The position numbers and the translations under genes are program-made. A stretch of 64,000 nucleotides of DNA from Parietaria judaica (Eukaryota; Streptophyta; Magnoliopsida; Rosales; Urticaceae): contig OX940865.1 in NCBI GenBank assembly GCA_954871525.1, positions 25,342,420 through 25,406,419 of the forward strand, in the 5' to 3' direction. Below the pieces are notes generated by a model, which saw only the letters and a program-made list of their open reading frames with translations, was not told the DNA's origin and did no database searches. Of this stretch, positions 26,601-40,425 are shown one piece after another (the first letter of the stretch is position 1; each line of letters opens with the position of its first letter).

Positions 26601-27077
26601 AAAAGTATGTAGCGGATTTATTAAAAATGCTTAAAAAGTGGAAGCAAATATGATCATTTCTTGGTTTTTTTATCAAAACTACCTGAGTATTGTAATCTAA
26701 AACAAAAATGCTCTAAGAATCTATTTTTTTCTCCAGTTTCTCAAGTGGAACGTTAATCGAGAATCGACTGAAACCCATAAAGGCCAATCGTAATTCAATT
26801 CGTCATAAGAACTAGCTTCAAATTTCCAAAGCAGAGCGAATATAATTGAGCTCACACGATAGATAACATAGCTGAAAATAGAAATATGCAACAAAAATGT
26901 CGTAGACAAGTCAAGAGCTACAAGCGGAGTTCTAGCAGTGCAAATAAACTCTCCCAATTCAAAGACAATAAAATTCATCGACGGAACATAAAACAAAAAC
27001 GAAAACAGAGTTCAAAAACGTTGCCGGTGATCACTAACCCTTGCAACGACAACACTAAAAAAGAGACTGATAGGAGT
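20649..27077. other. Long gene-poor intergenic region
   Basis: About 6.4 kb of AT-rich DNA between the CRF gene and eL43. The first 150 bases are probably the CRF 3' UTR. There are scattered poly-A/T runs (about 23401-23415, 24306-24325) and one open frame that begins with TTG rather than ATG (see rejected items). I found no exon with family resemblance, no tRNA and no terminal repeats. Confidence 0.5.
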
Positions 27078-27805
<728 letters not shown>

Positions 27806-27863
27806 GGCGGAAATGGCGGTGCGAAGGAAAGGAGAAGCGGCGAGATCTGGATGATGAGCAGGG

Positions 27864-27872
27864 AAACCCTAA
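27864..27872 (+). promoter_or_regulatory. Telo-box upstream of eL43
   Basis: AAACCCTAA at 27864-27872, with AAACCCTAG nearby (about 27931) and AGGGTTTT near 27993. Interstitial telomere-like boxes close to the transcription start are a known feature of plant ribosomal protein genes. The motif is seen; its use here is inferred. Confidence 0.5.
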
Positions 27873-27999
27873 TCAGAGACCGCGAAGAATCGGAATCGAA
27901 AATGGGAAAGGAAAGATTACAGAGAAGGAACAAACCCTAGACGGCGCGAACGAGAATGGAGAGTGGCGAGGCCACGATAATACAAGGCTTATGTAGGGT

Positions 28000-29413
28000 T
28001 TTCTAGCTTGTGGAAACAGCTCGCTGAGAACAAACGACAATGTTTTATGAAACGACACATATGAAACAAACGACAACCATTTGTATGATCGAGGACAAAA
28101 TGAAAGTTATTTTTTAAGCTATTTGCAGCAAAAATATTTATATATTACAAAAATGATTTACATGCTCGATTTTTTTTTCTCAATGAAATTAATTATGTTT
28201 TTTTATTAAGTCGCTACGTAACGATTTTGCCACTGTATTTTTTATTTATTTCAAATATAGGATGTTTTTCGTAACGTGTGAGTATTTTTATTAGCATTGC
28301 TTATTTTGCCTTTCAAGTTAATTAGTCCTGGTCTATTTTTGTGATTCCCTTACACAAATTTGGTTGGAATTCAAGTTCGCTTAGACAAATCTCGGTCCTC
28401 CTCTTCTCCGTAGTGTAATCTCCTACTTTACCATATAGAAATAAAAAGAAATTCTCCATCATTGTTACTCGTGACGACAGTCTTATTATATAGAACCACT
28501 CTCGATATCTTAGACTTTGTGGCGTAGAATTTTAGACCCATAACAATCAATCTTGTGATTTTTTTTTTTCCTTTGTTTTGAGTTCTTCTAAAATAGACAT
28601 GTAGGATCATGGATTATTCAAAACGACATGGTGGGCATTACTAGAAAGAAATTGTGGGGGCATGAACAGCTAAGCCTCACTACACACAAAAGAAAAGAAA
28701 AACGTAAAGTGACATATTGTTTGTGAACAAAAAAAAAAGAGTCCAATTGGCTTACAATCTCCCTTCCATTCCTTATGTAACAACCTGTCAACCACACGCA
28801 ACCAACCACACATCACGATCAAATTATAGTAATTGGCTCTAAGGTCTTGGATTTTGTATGTTGGTGAAATTTTCCTTTCGATTTTTGTTTTTGGCGATGC
28901 TATCCCACCTTTCCAAAAGTAGAACATTAATTTCTATTTTTTTTCTCGCGTTAACAATTGACAAAAAATATTTGCGCGCACCACGTATCACTTAATCAAG
29001 GGTATGTTTATCGATTAATTACATACAATCATCAATATACTAAATTATGAATTATTATAAACACTCGAAAGATCTAGTTCGTGAAAAAATGTTATAAAAA
29101 ATTACATTCGGTCATCGGTATATAAATCATGAAATTATTGTAATACATTTGAAAAATATAATTCGTGATAAATAGTTAAAATTAGTGTCTTAACACGATA
29201 AGAAAAAAAATATGTCATATTCTATATAAAAATAAATAACATGTTACTACTCGCACTAAAAGTTGAGGAAAAACATTAACTTATGACATGTAGTCGAGAC
29301 CCGAGAGTATTTTTAACGACTAATTACATATTGCCATCAATAAAATGCAGTGAAAATAAATATCCCAAAGACAAGAGAAAAATAATAATATTGAAAAATA
29401 GTACATATTAACA
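28000..29413. other. Intergenic region beyond the eL43 promoter
   Basis: AT-rich, no gene seen. The stretch at about 28530-28640 resembles one at about 25085-25160 (AGACCCATAA...CAATCAA..., then GATCATGGAT...), suggesting two copies of an unidentified dispersed repeat. Confidence 0.4.
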
Positions 29414-29421
29414 CATTCCGA

Positions 29422-30058
29422 CAGGGCTGCAACCGGGTCCAAAACCCGTTTTTTTTTTTAAACCTTGAACCCGGACCCGGATTTATGGGTTTTCACTTTT
29501 CAAACCCGGAACCGATTTTTAAAATAGAAAACCCGGAAATCCGGGTTCGGTACCCGGTTTTAAAATTAAAACCCGGTTTCAAAACCCGAACCCGAATTTT
29601 ATTCAGGTTCGGGTTTTAAATCCGGTTTTTTTTTTTTGAAAACCCGTTTTTTAACCCGGAAATTAAAAAAAAAACAGAAAAAACAATTTAAAGACATAAA
29701 AATAATAAAAACCGGTTCTAAACACAGCAATAATCCAAACACAGCAATAATCCAAACCGGTTGTAAACACAACATAATGTCAGTTTCTATTTTTCATTTT
29801 TTATCACACTACTAATTTAAAAAATTATAAATATAAATTAAATATTTAATTAAAAAACCGGGTTTTAGTAACCTACTAATCGGGTTCCGGGTTTTATAAC
29901 TCAAACCCCGAAACCCGGAACCGGTTTATTCCGGTTGCGGGTTTTGAAAAATTCGGTTTCGGTTTAACCCGGTTTTAATTCGGTTTTGGTTTTTTAAAAT
30001 CGGATTCGGTCCGGTTTCGGTTTAAAACCCGCATTTTCGGGTTTTATGCACAGCCCTA
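29422..30058. mobile_element. Non-autonomous hAT-type element 2 (AACCCGG-rich)
   Basis: 637 bp, starting CAGGGCTGCAACC and ending GCACAGCCCTA, so the first eight bases are inverted repeats with one mismatch at the outermost base. It is flanked by CATTCCGA (29414-29421) and CATTCCGT (30059-30066), an 8-bp duplication with one difference. Both ends are packed with AACCCGG / CCGGGTTTT words in either orientation. The centre is AT-rich with AACACAGCAATAATCCA repeated twice. No coding sequence. Confidence 0.82.
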
Positions 30059-30347
30059 CATTCCGTCATGCAAATTTGATTATTTTTTTATAATTAGGAC
30101 ATCAATGTCAAAAACTAAAATTCATGGCTGAAGTACGTCACAGAGCAATGCTAAGGGGCATTTGTGGCAGTTACTGAATAAAAACGCTAAGAAATTCTGG
30201 AAAAAGCGAAAGGTGGGTCAGAGAATAAATATTTAATTACGAAAAGGGCAAAAGAAGAAAAAGAAAAGAGCATGAAAATCTACTAATTAAAATTCCACTG
30301 TTTGCGCTATTTGGTCGCTTTTGGTTGATGGATAGTCTCTGCTTATA

Positions 30348-31644
30348 ATGGGGTTCGACAGAGATTTCAAGCCTATCATCGACAGAGCTTGGTCTCTGCG
30401 TAACAGCCTCGATTTCGAGATCGAAAGTAGCGCCAATCTGTGCAGGTTCTGCTCGGAGAATGGCCATTTGTACTGCGAAATCGCGTACCAGAAGACCCCG
30501 TTTCTCACGAGCCAGAGCCTGATCGCCATTAGAGACTCTCTCAAGGAGGTCGAGAACAACCTCTTGCTCCTACAGGTAAGCTCTTCTTAGCTCTCGATCA
30601 CTTGTTGTTATTGCTATTGTACGCGGTTTTCGATTCCGGTTTTACTCTTAAAGAAAACTCAGATTGTTCTTTTGGAAATGATTACTAAAAATCGAATTTG
30701 GGACCGAAATTCTTTTCTATATTCGGATTTTAGCTCTGTTGCGGAACGGGCTCGTTGTTCGATTTTAAAGTCTGATAACAAAGCTTTCTTTCATCGGACT
30801 CGGGTTTCTTATCGGTTTTACTGTTACTTTGTCCCACACTTTTAAATTTGTAAACCGAAAACCTTGTTTTCTATACCTCGAAATTCGGTTCTCCAGTCGG
30901 TTTTGAAGCTGTTAGACTCTATTTGTGTTCATGCAAAAACAGACTCGACTCATTATTCAGTTTTAGAGTCTTCGGTAACAAAAATATGTATCTTTCGGAT
31001 TCGGTTTAGCTGGTAAAATGTCCGACACTTTTTTTTTTTTAATCATTTGAAAACCAGAAAACATTGTTTTCTTTTTAACACGAAATTGATCGTACCAAAG
31101 TTTTCGAGACGAAAAATACATTTTGGATCAAGTTTGACTTGTGTTTGCATCTAATATTCGGCTTTTCTAAGACTTCGATTGTAACGTTTTTTGGTTTTCC
31201 GCATTCCTTTTTTTTTTTGTGTGTGCAGAAACTACAGAGTGGCCAAGCGATAGAGAGACTCGAAGCTCTGAATCGCGTGGAAGAAAGCCGGGTGATTCTG
31301 ATAGAACTCGTGAGGAATTTCGAGGGGACAAAAACTCCCGACGTGCTGAGAGATCTGAATGCTTCTTTCGGCAATCAAAACGACATTGTCGCTTGGCACT
31401 CGAGCGAGAAAGTAGAGAGAAGTGGATCCGGAGACGAGAAGAGATGGTCTTTGTCGGCTCTGGCGAAGAAGCTGTGGAAGAAGTGGAAATGGCGAAGAGC
31501 GTTTGGGGTGGCAGTGAAGTTTCTGATAAGCTCTGTGATGGTGGCGTGGTGGAGAAGAAAGCTTGATTCGAGAGAGGCAGATATGCGAGACACTCTTCTC
31601 ACCATTTCAACGAATCCTCTCAACGTCTTCCAAGCTAGGGGCTG

Positions 31645-31645
<1 letters not shown>
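30348..31645 (+). CDS. PDV1: PDV1-like plastid division protein
   Basis: Two exons (30348-30575, 31229-31645) encode 214 residues. PDV1 proteins sit in the chloroplast outer envelope and recruit the dynamin ARC5/DRP5B to the division ring. The features match: a helical coiled-coil region (about 50-115, L-x-A-I-R-D-S-L-K-E-V-E type), one hydrophobic segment at about 167-184 flanked by Lys/Arg/Trp, and a short C-terminal tail ending A-R-G. Arabidopsis PDV1 also ends in A-R-G, and its terminal Gly is needed to bind the inner-envelope partner. The protein is shorter than Arabidopsis PDV1 (272 residues), mainly in the N-terminal third and the linker before the membrane segment. The intron is GT-AG. 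Resemblance outside the coiled coil and tail is loose, but synteny with CRF and UBC supports the call. Confidence 0.82.
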
Positions 31646-31675
<30 letters not shown>

Positions 31676-34249
31676 TTTATAAATTTTTTTCAATTGTGTG
31701 ATTAAACATAAATCAATTTTTGTCTAAGTTTTTTTTTTTTTAATTATATATTTTATTCATATACGTGTAAGTGTGACTCGAATATCCATATTGATCCTAC
31801 ATGTTCTGATACTCAACTGTTAAGTTAGCGTTTTTTTTTTTTTTTTTACATTTCCCCCCCTTTTTCTTAGTATATTATAAGTCCGCAAACCTATAATTAT
31901 AGATTTTATGTAAATATATATATATATATACATAATACAAATGTAATTATGCGAAAAATATTATTATTCGTTATCTTTTTTTTGTTTTTTGAGTGACTTA
32001 ATATCACAATATAGAATATTTGTATATTTTTTGTTGTTGTTTAGTTATGAAAATAGAATAATACTGTTGAAATACTTAACAAGCATAGACGAAAACACAG
32101 TCTTACTAGTTAATACACCTAAATTATTCATAACGAAAACCAAAAATACTTCACCTACTATATTTTCAATATATGTTTTTCTTTTATGATATTGTTCTTT
32201 ATAATTGCATCACTTTTTTAATATTTTAAAATTCTCATTCCGGCCAATATGTATTTATTTTATTTAAAGATATTACATTACGAACTCTTATCAAGGCGGC
32301 TCTACAAATGATATCTATTAAATTGCAAATTAAAAATAGTCTTGAAAATGATGGCGCATATTATAATATACAACACGACAATGTGTGTCATGTGTAGGGG
32401 CGGGCCCAGGATACCAAGTCAGGAGTGACAAACCACAAAAAAATATAAATAATACATTATAGTATATTTACGAGGTAGCGAACGAAAAATTATTTTTATT
32501 AAGACTCTTAAATTCAGTAGTAATTTTTAATTAATTGGGGAGCAAGGATACTATGTTATTATAACTTTTAAATTAAGTATTATTTTAAATTAATATTTAT
32601 TTCATAAAATATTTTTTATTAATATCTATCAAATTAAATAGCCTGTAAATTTAAAAAAAAATAAAGGAAAATAAGTGGTACAAAAGTTTTGGGAGTCTAA
32701 ATTATATACAACAATAAGAATTCCTATTTAAAAGATAAAAAAAAGGTGCCTCAAATGGGAATAAAAGAATTAATAATTTAACTGGAATGTAATTCAATTA
32801 GATCTATATAAGGGATATAGTCAGTAGTTATAAAAATACATTTTCTTATTTATAAACTGAAAAATCTTGAAGGTTTAATCATTCATATTCTTATGATAAG
32901 ATTATTTTACCGATTAAAATTAAGATCCAATTCCACAAATTTACAAGGAGATTCATATATTCATACACTCATCTCAATCTTAAGAACGAATTCACAAGAT
33001 TAAACATGTATCAAGGTTGCATTTCCAATTCAATTCATATTTTCCAATAGAGATTAAATCTAAAATTTTATTAAGTTAACACAAAAAATAGAATTATGAC
33101 AAAATTAAGCACTCAACCAAGAACTAAGAAAACACAAAATCTCATCTCAATCAATAATTCTTCAAATCCTTAGTTCATTATTTACCCAACTCTAGGAATT
33201 TAGTTCATACTTGAACAACAATAATTAGAGAAGAAAAGTGGTTCAAGATACAACATCAAACTGAAATGTGTTGAAAAAAATAAACTCGAGTTGATGTGTT
33301 GATGTACCTTGCTTCTTACTCTTTCCTTCACTACCTCTCGAAGATCCCACGATGGCCAAAACTGCTCTTGAAGCAGTTTTCTTTTTTCTTGTTTTCTCTC
33401 TTCCCAAAACTGCTCGATGTCCCTTCCTTGATGCCTGATGATCTCCTTTTTGTTTTCAGCTTGCTTCCTTGATGCAAGGGCCAGGATCTGGATCTGTACT
33501 CAAAGATCGGCTGCCTCCTCAAGATACCACATCAAACCGAAATATATTTTCAGCTTGCGTCCTGTCAAGCTTCTCTAATCGGGGCATGCTTCCTTTCTTT
33601 GCACAAAATCTCTTGAAATTTGAGCTCAATTAATTTTAGCCCATATAATCACGTACAATGAAGTGAGAACAAATATTACACATTAAATTTGTTTATTTTT
33701 CTCAAAATTAGCCTAAATATGTGTTTCTTTTAAATATTATCTACTCAAAGCTCAAACACACATAATTATCAGGATTTAGACAAAACTCATCAATTTTCAT
33801 CTCGATCCTAAGCTCGGGTTTAACATTTAATTCGATAAAACCGTATAATAACTCTATTTTCATAGAGATATCATTAGCACAGACCTCGGCATAATTGTGA
33901 TCGCAAAAGAAACGACAAGAAGCGGAAATCAAACGACAGTTTTTAAAAACGAGAAATATAAATTATCGGCGACCCAAAGTCAAAGTCAAACTTAACGAGC
34001 AAATCTCTCTATCTTACGTGTCTCATTCAGAGATCCCCCAATTGTTTGGCGCGCTCAGTTCCACGCCACAAATCCAAAACCCAAAAATTACCACCCACTC
34101 CCTCAAGTTTCAACAAATTATTATACACGCCATTTTTGCACTCTTATTTACAAAAACACCCCCTCCAAAGAAGAAAGCTTCCTTAACGTCCACTCTTTTG
34201 ATTCCGAAGAAGAAGACGAAGATCATCAACGAAGCAAAGCTCCTCTCCA
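31646..34249. other. Intergenic region with simple repeats
   Basis: AT-rich with (TA)n at about 31650-31673 and 31912-31931 and a poly-T stretch near 31833. GGGGCGGGCCCAGG at about 32396 looks like one end of a DNA transposon, but I find no matching second end. The stretch 33300-33620 is pyrimidine-rich with AAAACTGCTC and CTTCCTTGATGC each repeated, perhaps an old retroelement piece. The last 200 bases probably hold the MTM1-like leader. Confidence 0.4.
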
Positions 34250-35216
34250 ATGGCGGGTTCTCGGCAGAGCATACCTCCGTGGCTGGGCGCCGCGGCGACC
34301 ACCAGAGTCGATTGCGACGGCGATCGCGGAGCCGCTCCGAACAAGCTCGGTCACGGCGGTTCGGAAAACGCAGCGACTAATGGCGGTGGCTCCGATGCCA
34401 ATCTAGGGATTCTGGAGAGAGCTATCTCCGCCTCAGGAGCCGCTCTCGTCTCCGCCGTTCTGGTTAATCCTCTCGATATCGCCAAGGTTCGTCGCTGTCT
34501 CCATTTTCGAATCTCCAAGCTTCGTTGTGTTCCTGCGAATTGAGTGGTAGCGATTCTGAAAGCTATGCTGCGATGCTAAGATTGAATCACACCTTTCTTT
34601 TGAGAATTTCACTGCATTGCATATGGTGACTGATTATGATTTGTCTGATGAGAATTTCTCCATTTGGTATTAGATTATACAAATCGCTTGTTCTTCGTGC
34701 TTTGAATATATAAATACTATCATGATTTCTTCAATCTAATACAATGCAATGAGCTTTCACACAATGTACTGAATTTCGTTTATGGAGTTTCATTCAAATT
34801 ACAGCACAACATCATGTATTCTTGTATTTTGATTGCCTCAGACACGGTTACAAGCGCAAGCTGCCGGAATTCCTTATCAGGGGATATGCAGCACTGCTTG
34901 TTTTGAAACGGGCGCGGTATGTATAGGAAGGATCACTGGGAAATAGTTTCATATAGTATTTTGCGATAATGTGCAATAAATTTTGGCTGTTGGGTTGTTG
35001 GTAGGCACTTTCAGATATGAAATCTTTGGTGGCGAGTGCCCGCTCGGCTATTGGCTCGAACCCAACGTGCCATCCAGAGTGTGGCCAGTATAAAGGAACA
35101 TTCGACGTCATATTCAAAGTTGCTCGCCAGGTTGGTTGACGTTTTTCTATTGATAATGCTGTTGTGATTTTTCTAAGTCGCTTATCATACCAGTTCAAAT
35201 GTGGATGCCATGGAAG

Positions 35217-35247
<31 letters not shown>

Positions 35248-37362
35248 TATGTATACTATATATAACTTAGCTATATATCTTTGAAGTTTGTTTAAAAGAG
35301 AGAGCTTTTCAGGAAGGTTTTTCAAGATTGTGGAGAGGCACATATGCTAGCTTAGCTTTGGCTGTACCAACAGTGAGTTTTTCTGTCTTCATCCTTATAT
35401 CCGATAAACGATGATTCAAAGCCCGATTTTGGGTTGATTCGAGATCCGTTTCATTATTATTGTTATTCAGGTCGGGATTTACTTGCCCTGTTATGACATA
35501 TTTCGCAACTATATGGAAGATTCTGCTGCCCGAAATGCCCCAAATTTGACTCCTTATGTGCCCTTAGTGGCAGGATCGGCTGCTCGTTCATTAGCTTGTG
35601 TTACTTGCTACCCTGTAGAATTGGCAAGAACCCGTATGCAGGTGATAGTTATTTCTCAGATAAAATCTTTAATTTTTCACTCACATTGGATTTTCAGCTA
35701 TATTTAATGGTTGTAAGTAATCATATACGAATATTGAGTATACTATAATGTTTATCACATCCAAACTACCGTTTCGTACCCATGTATTATGTTATACGAA
35801 AATCGCATCTAGTACGAGGAAAATTTGACTTTAATTCTCCGACTTTTTTTAGTTTATTATTTCCTAATTCATTATTGCTATGTTTTTATCAGTAGAGAAA
35901 GTGAGCTTATTTAGTCTAATAATACGCTCATAGTTAGTTGTCCTTAAGTATATATAACTTTTATTAGTGAGTAATAAAAATATAAAATGATCAAAAGTGT
36001 TTATTTTGGTCCTTTTTTTCTCTCTCTTTTCTGTTGCAGGCATTTAAAGAGAGCCATACTAATCAGAAACCTCCAGGAGTTTGGAAGACACTGCACGGGG
36101 CCATTACACCGGCAAAAAGCACCAACTTTCTTCAGAACGGTAATTTCATCCCAACTTAAATACGTTCATAAATTTCATTTATGCCTAATAAAATATTAAG
36201 ATTAAGTAAATGTCTTCAATCAGTACAAAGATATCGCACATTATGGACCGGCCTCGGAGCACAACTTGCTCGTGATGTTCCTTTCTCCGCAATTTGCTGG
36301 TCGACCCTTGAGCCAGTAGGACATCGTTCTCTAGAAACCTTGTGTCAGTTGATTCCAAGTTTCGATCTTTAAAAAAGACTAGATTTATCCTTTTTTTGTT
36401 TGTTCCTGTTTTGCAGATCAGAAGAACCGTTTTCAGAGTAGTCGGTGATGAAGCTAGTGCGGCTCAAATCTTAGGTGCAAATTTTTCAGCCGGTTTCATC
36501 GCCGGAAGCATTTCGGCTGCTGTCACCTGTCCGCTTGATGTGGCGAGAACGCGCCAACAGATAGAGGTTATTTCTCGGAGCCAAGCTTTCTGCTTAGATT
36601 GAAACTGGTTCTTTCGTTCGGTTTTTCAAAAGAAAAAAATATTTATCTATACTGTTCTATTACAGTAGAAGTGGTTTCATTCAGTTATTGGTTTTTAAAT
36701 CGGTTATAATCTTATATGATGGGAACTTAATGATGTGTAATTAAATTGATAAATTCATTGATTTAAATGATTTATTATCCTAAAACCATTTTTTAAAGAA
36801 AATTAGTTCATAATTAGTAACAATATTATAAGTAAAATTTAATGCCTTAAAATTTAAAATTCTTGAAAATTGGAAAATCCTTTATCGGTCAAAATTTGTG
36901 ATGGCTCTTTTATAACTCGAGACAGTACTGCTTTTAAAATTCGGTTCAGTTGAATCACACGGATATTTTAGGGAAACCGAAGTTTTTTTTTTCCTTTTTT
37001 CTTTTTAGATTTCTTCACCATCTTTATATTGTGCTTCATTGATGAGACTAATATCCGTCTGGGTTTCAGAAGGACCCCGGAAGAGCATTGAGGATGACAA
37101 CAAGAAGGACGTTGGTCGAGATATGGCGGTAAGTTCGTTGATCTAGTTCGTTGACTCGCTTAAAGACATTTTATCGCAAAACCATGACACGGTTTTTCTC
37201 TCTGTTGTGCGAAACAGGGATGGCGGAACGAAGGGTCTGTTCGCCGGAGTGAGCGCACGTGTCAGCCGCACAGGCCCTTCTGTCGGAATCGTCGTCTCCT
37301 TCTACGAAGTCGTCAAGTACGCTTTGCATAGGCGACGCCTCGCAAATGACGAATCCGGTTGA
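34250..37362 (+). CDS. MTM1: MTM1-like mitochondrial carrier (SLC25A39/40 type)
   Basis: Ten exons: 34250-34486, 34842-34916, 35005-35130, 35313-35372, 35471-35641, 36040-36139, 36224-36315, 36417-36566, 37080-37138, 37218-37362. They join in frame to 404 residues. It is an inner mitochondrial membrane carrier with three repeats, each carrying the signature: P-L-D-I-A-K at 74-79, P-V-E-L-A-R at 214-219, P-L-D-V-A-R at 326-331. The inserted loop with C126 and C130 (C-H-P-E-C) is typical of the MTM1/SLC25A39-40 branch, linked to manganese delivery to mitochondrial superoxide dismutase and to mitochondrial glutathione import. The N-terminus before repeat 1 is Gly-rich. All introns are GT-AG. Gene order does not separate the two Arabidopsis co-orthologs, At4g27940 (MTM1, beside CRF4) and At2g46320 (beside CRF5 and AGP16), so the symbol is approximate. 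Confidence 0.92.
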
Positions 37363-38430
37363 AGAACAAGCTCTTGACTTCGTAACCTATATGTATAAAT
37401 TTAGAGCCGGGAAAGTGTAAATTGGCCGTGTTTGCCCGAATTTTCCATTTGAAAATGCATTATTCGCTCATACGTTGACTTCTTTTTTCTTTCATCATAC
37501 ATGTTCGCAATCAAATAAAAGAAAGAACAATTATCTTTACATATTGGAGTAATATTTTTTATACTTGTTAGATGTTTTTATAATAAACAAAATATATTAT
37601 TTCAGTTGCCAACCATAAAATCGACGGAAATTCTGATATTTCACAAATTTATGCACATAAAAGAAAAACCCATGATTGACACAGGAACGATCAAGGTTTT
37701 TGTTTTTCAATATTAATGAAAATTGATATTATAAATGTAAATTAGATTAGAAAATATGGAGTGTGAATTTTGAATTGAAAGTTGTAAGTTGTAACCATCT
37801 GAATTGACTGTTTATTTTCGCAAAGATCTTTTTAACTAACAGAAACTAATGTTGCAATTTGATGCAGTTTGCTCTTTAAATTTTAGTTTATCGTATTGTT
37901 AAAAATAATAATACTTTGTCCCAATTCCCAAACATTTGACAAAATAATATTTTCAACTTAGGTACAAGTACAACACGTTACTTATTTTCAGAGCATTTTA
38001 ATCAATTTTATTATTTGTCTCCGACTTTTATCTTAATAATTGTCAGACATCCAAAATCATCGTTGCTTTATTTAAGCACAAGGGACATTACTCTCAAAAA
38101 ATTTAAATTTTGAGGTTTTACTGTACCAAATGCAAACTTCAGAGGACCAATCACGCATAATTATCTTTTAACTTGATCTAAATACTTTTCGGTGATTAAA
38201 TATATAAAACAATCAGATTAATGAAAAATATTGAACTATATAAACGAGTGAATTAAATTAAATTAAATTTTATAAAAATGAAAATGAAAATACAACAGAA
38301 ATGAAGAAGAATCAATGAAAATGAAAGGCAAAGACTATGCACAAACAAACAACCACCAAGTCCAAACGGAAACGCGTGATCCAAAAGAATCCGATGCCAA
38401 AAACCTCGAGATCTAAACCCTAGCGAAAGC
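37363..38430. other. Intergenic region between carrier and AG-peptide genes
   Basis: The two genes converge here (+ then -). The sequence is AT-rich with no open frame of note; both 3' UTRs should lie inside it. Confidence 0.5.
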
Positions 38431-38820
38431 TCAGGAGGAGGAGAAGAAGAAGCTGGACGACGAGGCGTCCAAGGGGTGGATCAGGTACGTCAGAACCAAA
38501 GCCACCACCATCAGCACGTACGCGATCCCTTGGTCGATCGAAGTCCCTGGAAAACAACAACCGCAATGCGTTAACAGAGCTGCACCGGAGCTCAACCTAG
38601 CTGGCTGCCTCGCCATTGACGAAGAGAGTGACTGATTCCGTGAGGTGATTCAGATCCGGAAAGCGAACGAGAATGTGGATGGAAAGAGGAGAAGAGAGAA
38701 TCGGAGAGCGATTGTCTTACCGTCGCTGGTCGGAGAAGGAGACGGAGCGATGGGCTGAGCTTCCGCGACGGCCACGGCCACGGCGAGCATGGCCAAAGCT
38801 CCGAGACCAGACTTCATCAT
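38431..38820 (-). CDS. AGP20: Arabinogalactan peptide (AGP16/20 type)
   Basis: Two exons on the minus strand (38721-38820, 38431-38546) encode 71 residues. AG peptides are tiny secreted proteoglycan backbones, O-glycosylated on hydroxyproline and held at the plasma membrane by a GPI anchor. Residues 1-21 form an Ala/Val-rich signal peptide ending A-E-A. The mature part Q-P-I-A-P-S-P-S-P-T-S-D-G carries the A-P-S-P-S-P glycomodule. The conserved block T-S-I-D-Q-G-I-A-Y follows and then a hydrophobic GPI signal (about 42-56). The intron splits the Gly after S-D. Two ATGs are adjacent; I use the first. Its neighbour, gamma-tubulin, also flanks AGP20 in Arabidopsis, so AGP16 versus AGP20 cannot be separated. 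Confidence 0.92.
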
Positions 38821-38907
38821 CTTCTCGCTCCTCTCTCTCTCTCTCTAAAACCTGAACACGAAAATTTGAAGACTGGATTTCCAGAGAGAGATTTCGAGAG
38901 TTCAGAG

Positions 38908-38919
38908 CTATATATATAG
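38908..38919 (-). promoter_or_regulatory. TATA box of the AG-peptide gene
   Basis: CTATATATATAG lies about 90 bp upstream of the minus-strand start codon at 38820, with a CT/AG-rich leader between, a normal spacing for a plant TATA box. The motif is palindromic, so strand is assigned from context. Confidence 0.6.
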
Positions 38920-40425
38920 ACACGATATTCTTAAAGGAGGAAGATACAAGTGGGGGTAGATTCGGAATTTCACTTGATCGGCGGGTCCACGTTGATTACA
39001 ATAGCCATGTGGTAGTTTTTTTTTCTTCCTATTATTATTATATTTTCTTGTTTGTATGTTTTTAAATTTATGTACTCTTTTGGGTGTGTGTGTGTGACAA
39101 CTGTCTGATTATTTTAAGTTGTCATTAAGTGTATAGTATTAACGTAAATATTATTTAATTATTTTTATATATATTAATCTCGGATTCTACAACTTGGGTG
39201 TGGGGCCAGTTAATTGCAACGGACCAAAACGGCTCTGAATATGAATTTGTGCTTAATCTTTGGGCTCTAAACTAATTCGAATTAGAGGCAATAATTTTGG
39301 TGGCAAAATGTCATGTTATGTGAAGTCTTGGTCTATCAAAGAAATTCAATTTATTTAAGAAAAATTTGATCAAATGATCTTATTTGATTATGTATTTGGT
39401 ATTTAACCTATTAGATCATCTAATTGTCCTAATACCCTACTTTGAAAAATCAAGACAAAATATACCTTAAAAATTTCGGATAAATTCAGACCAAATAAGA
39501 TATTGTGCAGTTGTGTTGTTTTACCCTTAAAATTTTAGGATTTTTTTTTTTTGCAATTAAGCTAATTAGGAGATTATAATACAATTATGGAGCGTAATCT
39601 TATCAAGTTTTCTAAACAAACTTTAATTTAATAGGAAATTTATTCCAAGTGAAGATTTTGAACTAATTTTTAGTATAATTTGAATTGATGCGAGATTGCA
39701 GTGTGTCCTGAATTTTAATCACTGAAAACTATGGTCCAAAAAATACGTTTGAGAAAGTCCAAATAAATTTGAATTATAGGAGGAAGCCATTTTAATGAAG
39801 GAGATTGTATTGGACCCAAAAATCTAAATTCGTATGATCCATTAAAAGAGACTTCACTGTCGGACAACAATACGTGACCCACTATTCCAAAGGCATTATT
39901 ATAAGGCAAGTCTGATATTTTTTGAAAACAAAAATAAAATAAAAGGCAAGTGTTTGCCAGTTATGGTAAAACTACCATTCTTGTTTCAGAATTCACACCC
40001 GTCGTTGCTTTATTTCTCATATTGCTTTTACTTTTAATGCCCAAAATGGTCATATTCCAATCCGTGGGGACCAACTTCTTAAGTGATATTCAATTTCAAA
40101 TAAGATTGAATTGTAGTAATGCCCCCTAACTTTTTATATTGGTCTAGTTTGTCCCTTGAGTTTTTATTTTGATGGTAATATCCCTTATATTTTCCAAACC
40201 CCAGTGAATATCTCCCTACTTGTTATTAATAACGGGAAAAAATTAATTTGTGTGCAATACATAATTTATTTTTTCCCCCAATTCTTATGAGATTTTATAA
40301 TTGTTTTTTTTATATATAAATTAAACTCATTATAGTTATTTTTTCATAAATATTATGTACAGTTGTACACAAGTACAACACAAGTGCCGATTAAGGTATT
40401 GCTCGGCTAGATATTGGGTGCGTTT
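38920..40425. other. Intergenic sequence
   Basis: AT-rich with a (GT)n run near 39084-39096. No gene or repeat boundary recognised. Confidence 0.45.

Noticed and set aside
32396..32410. GGGGCGGGCCCAGG resembling one DNA-transposon terminus
   Set aside because: I could not find a matching inverted end or a target duplication within several kilobases.
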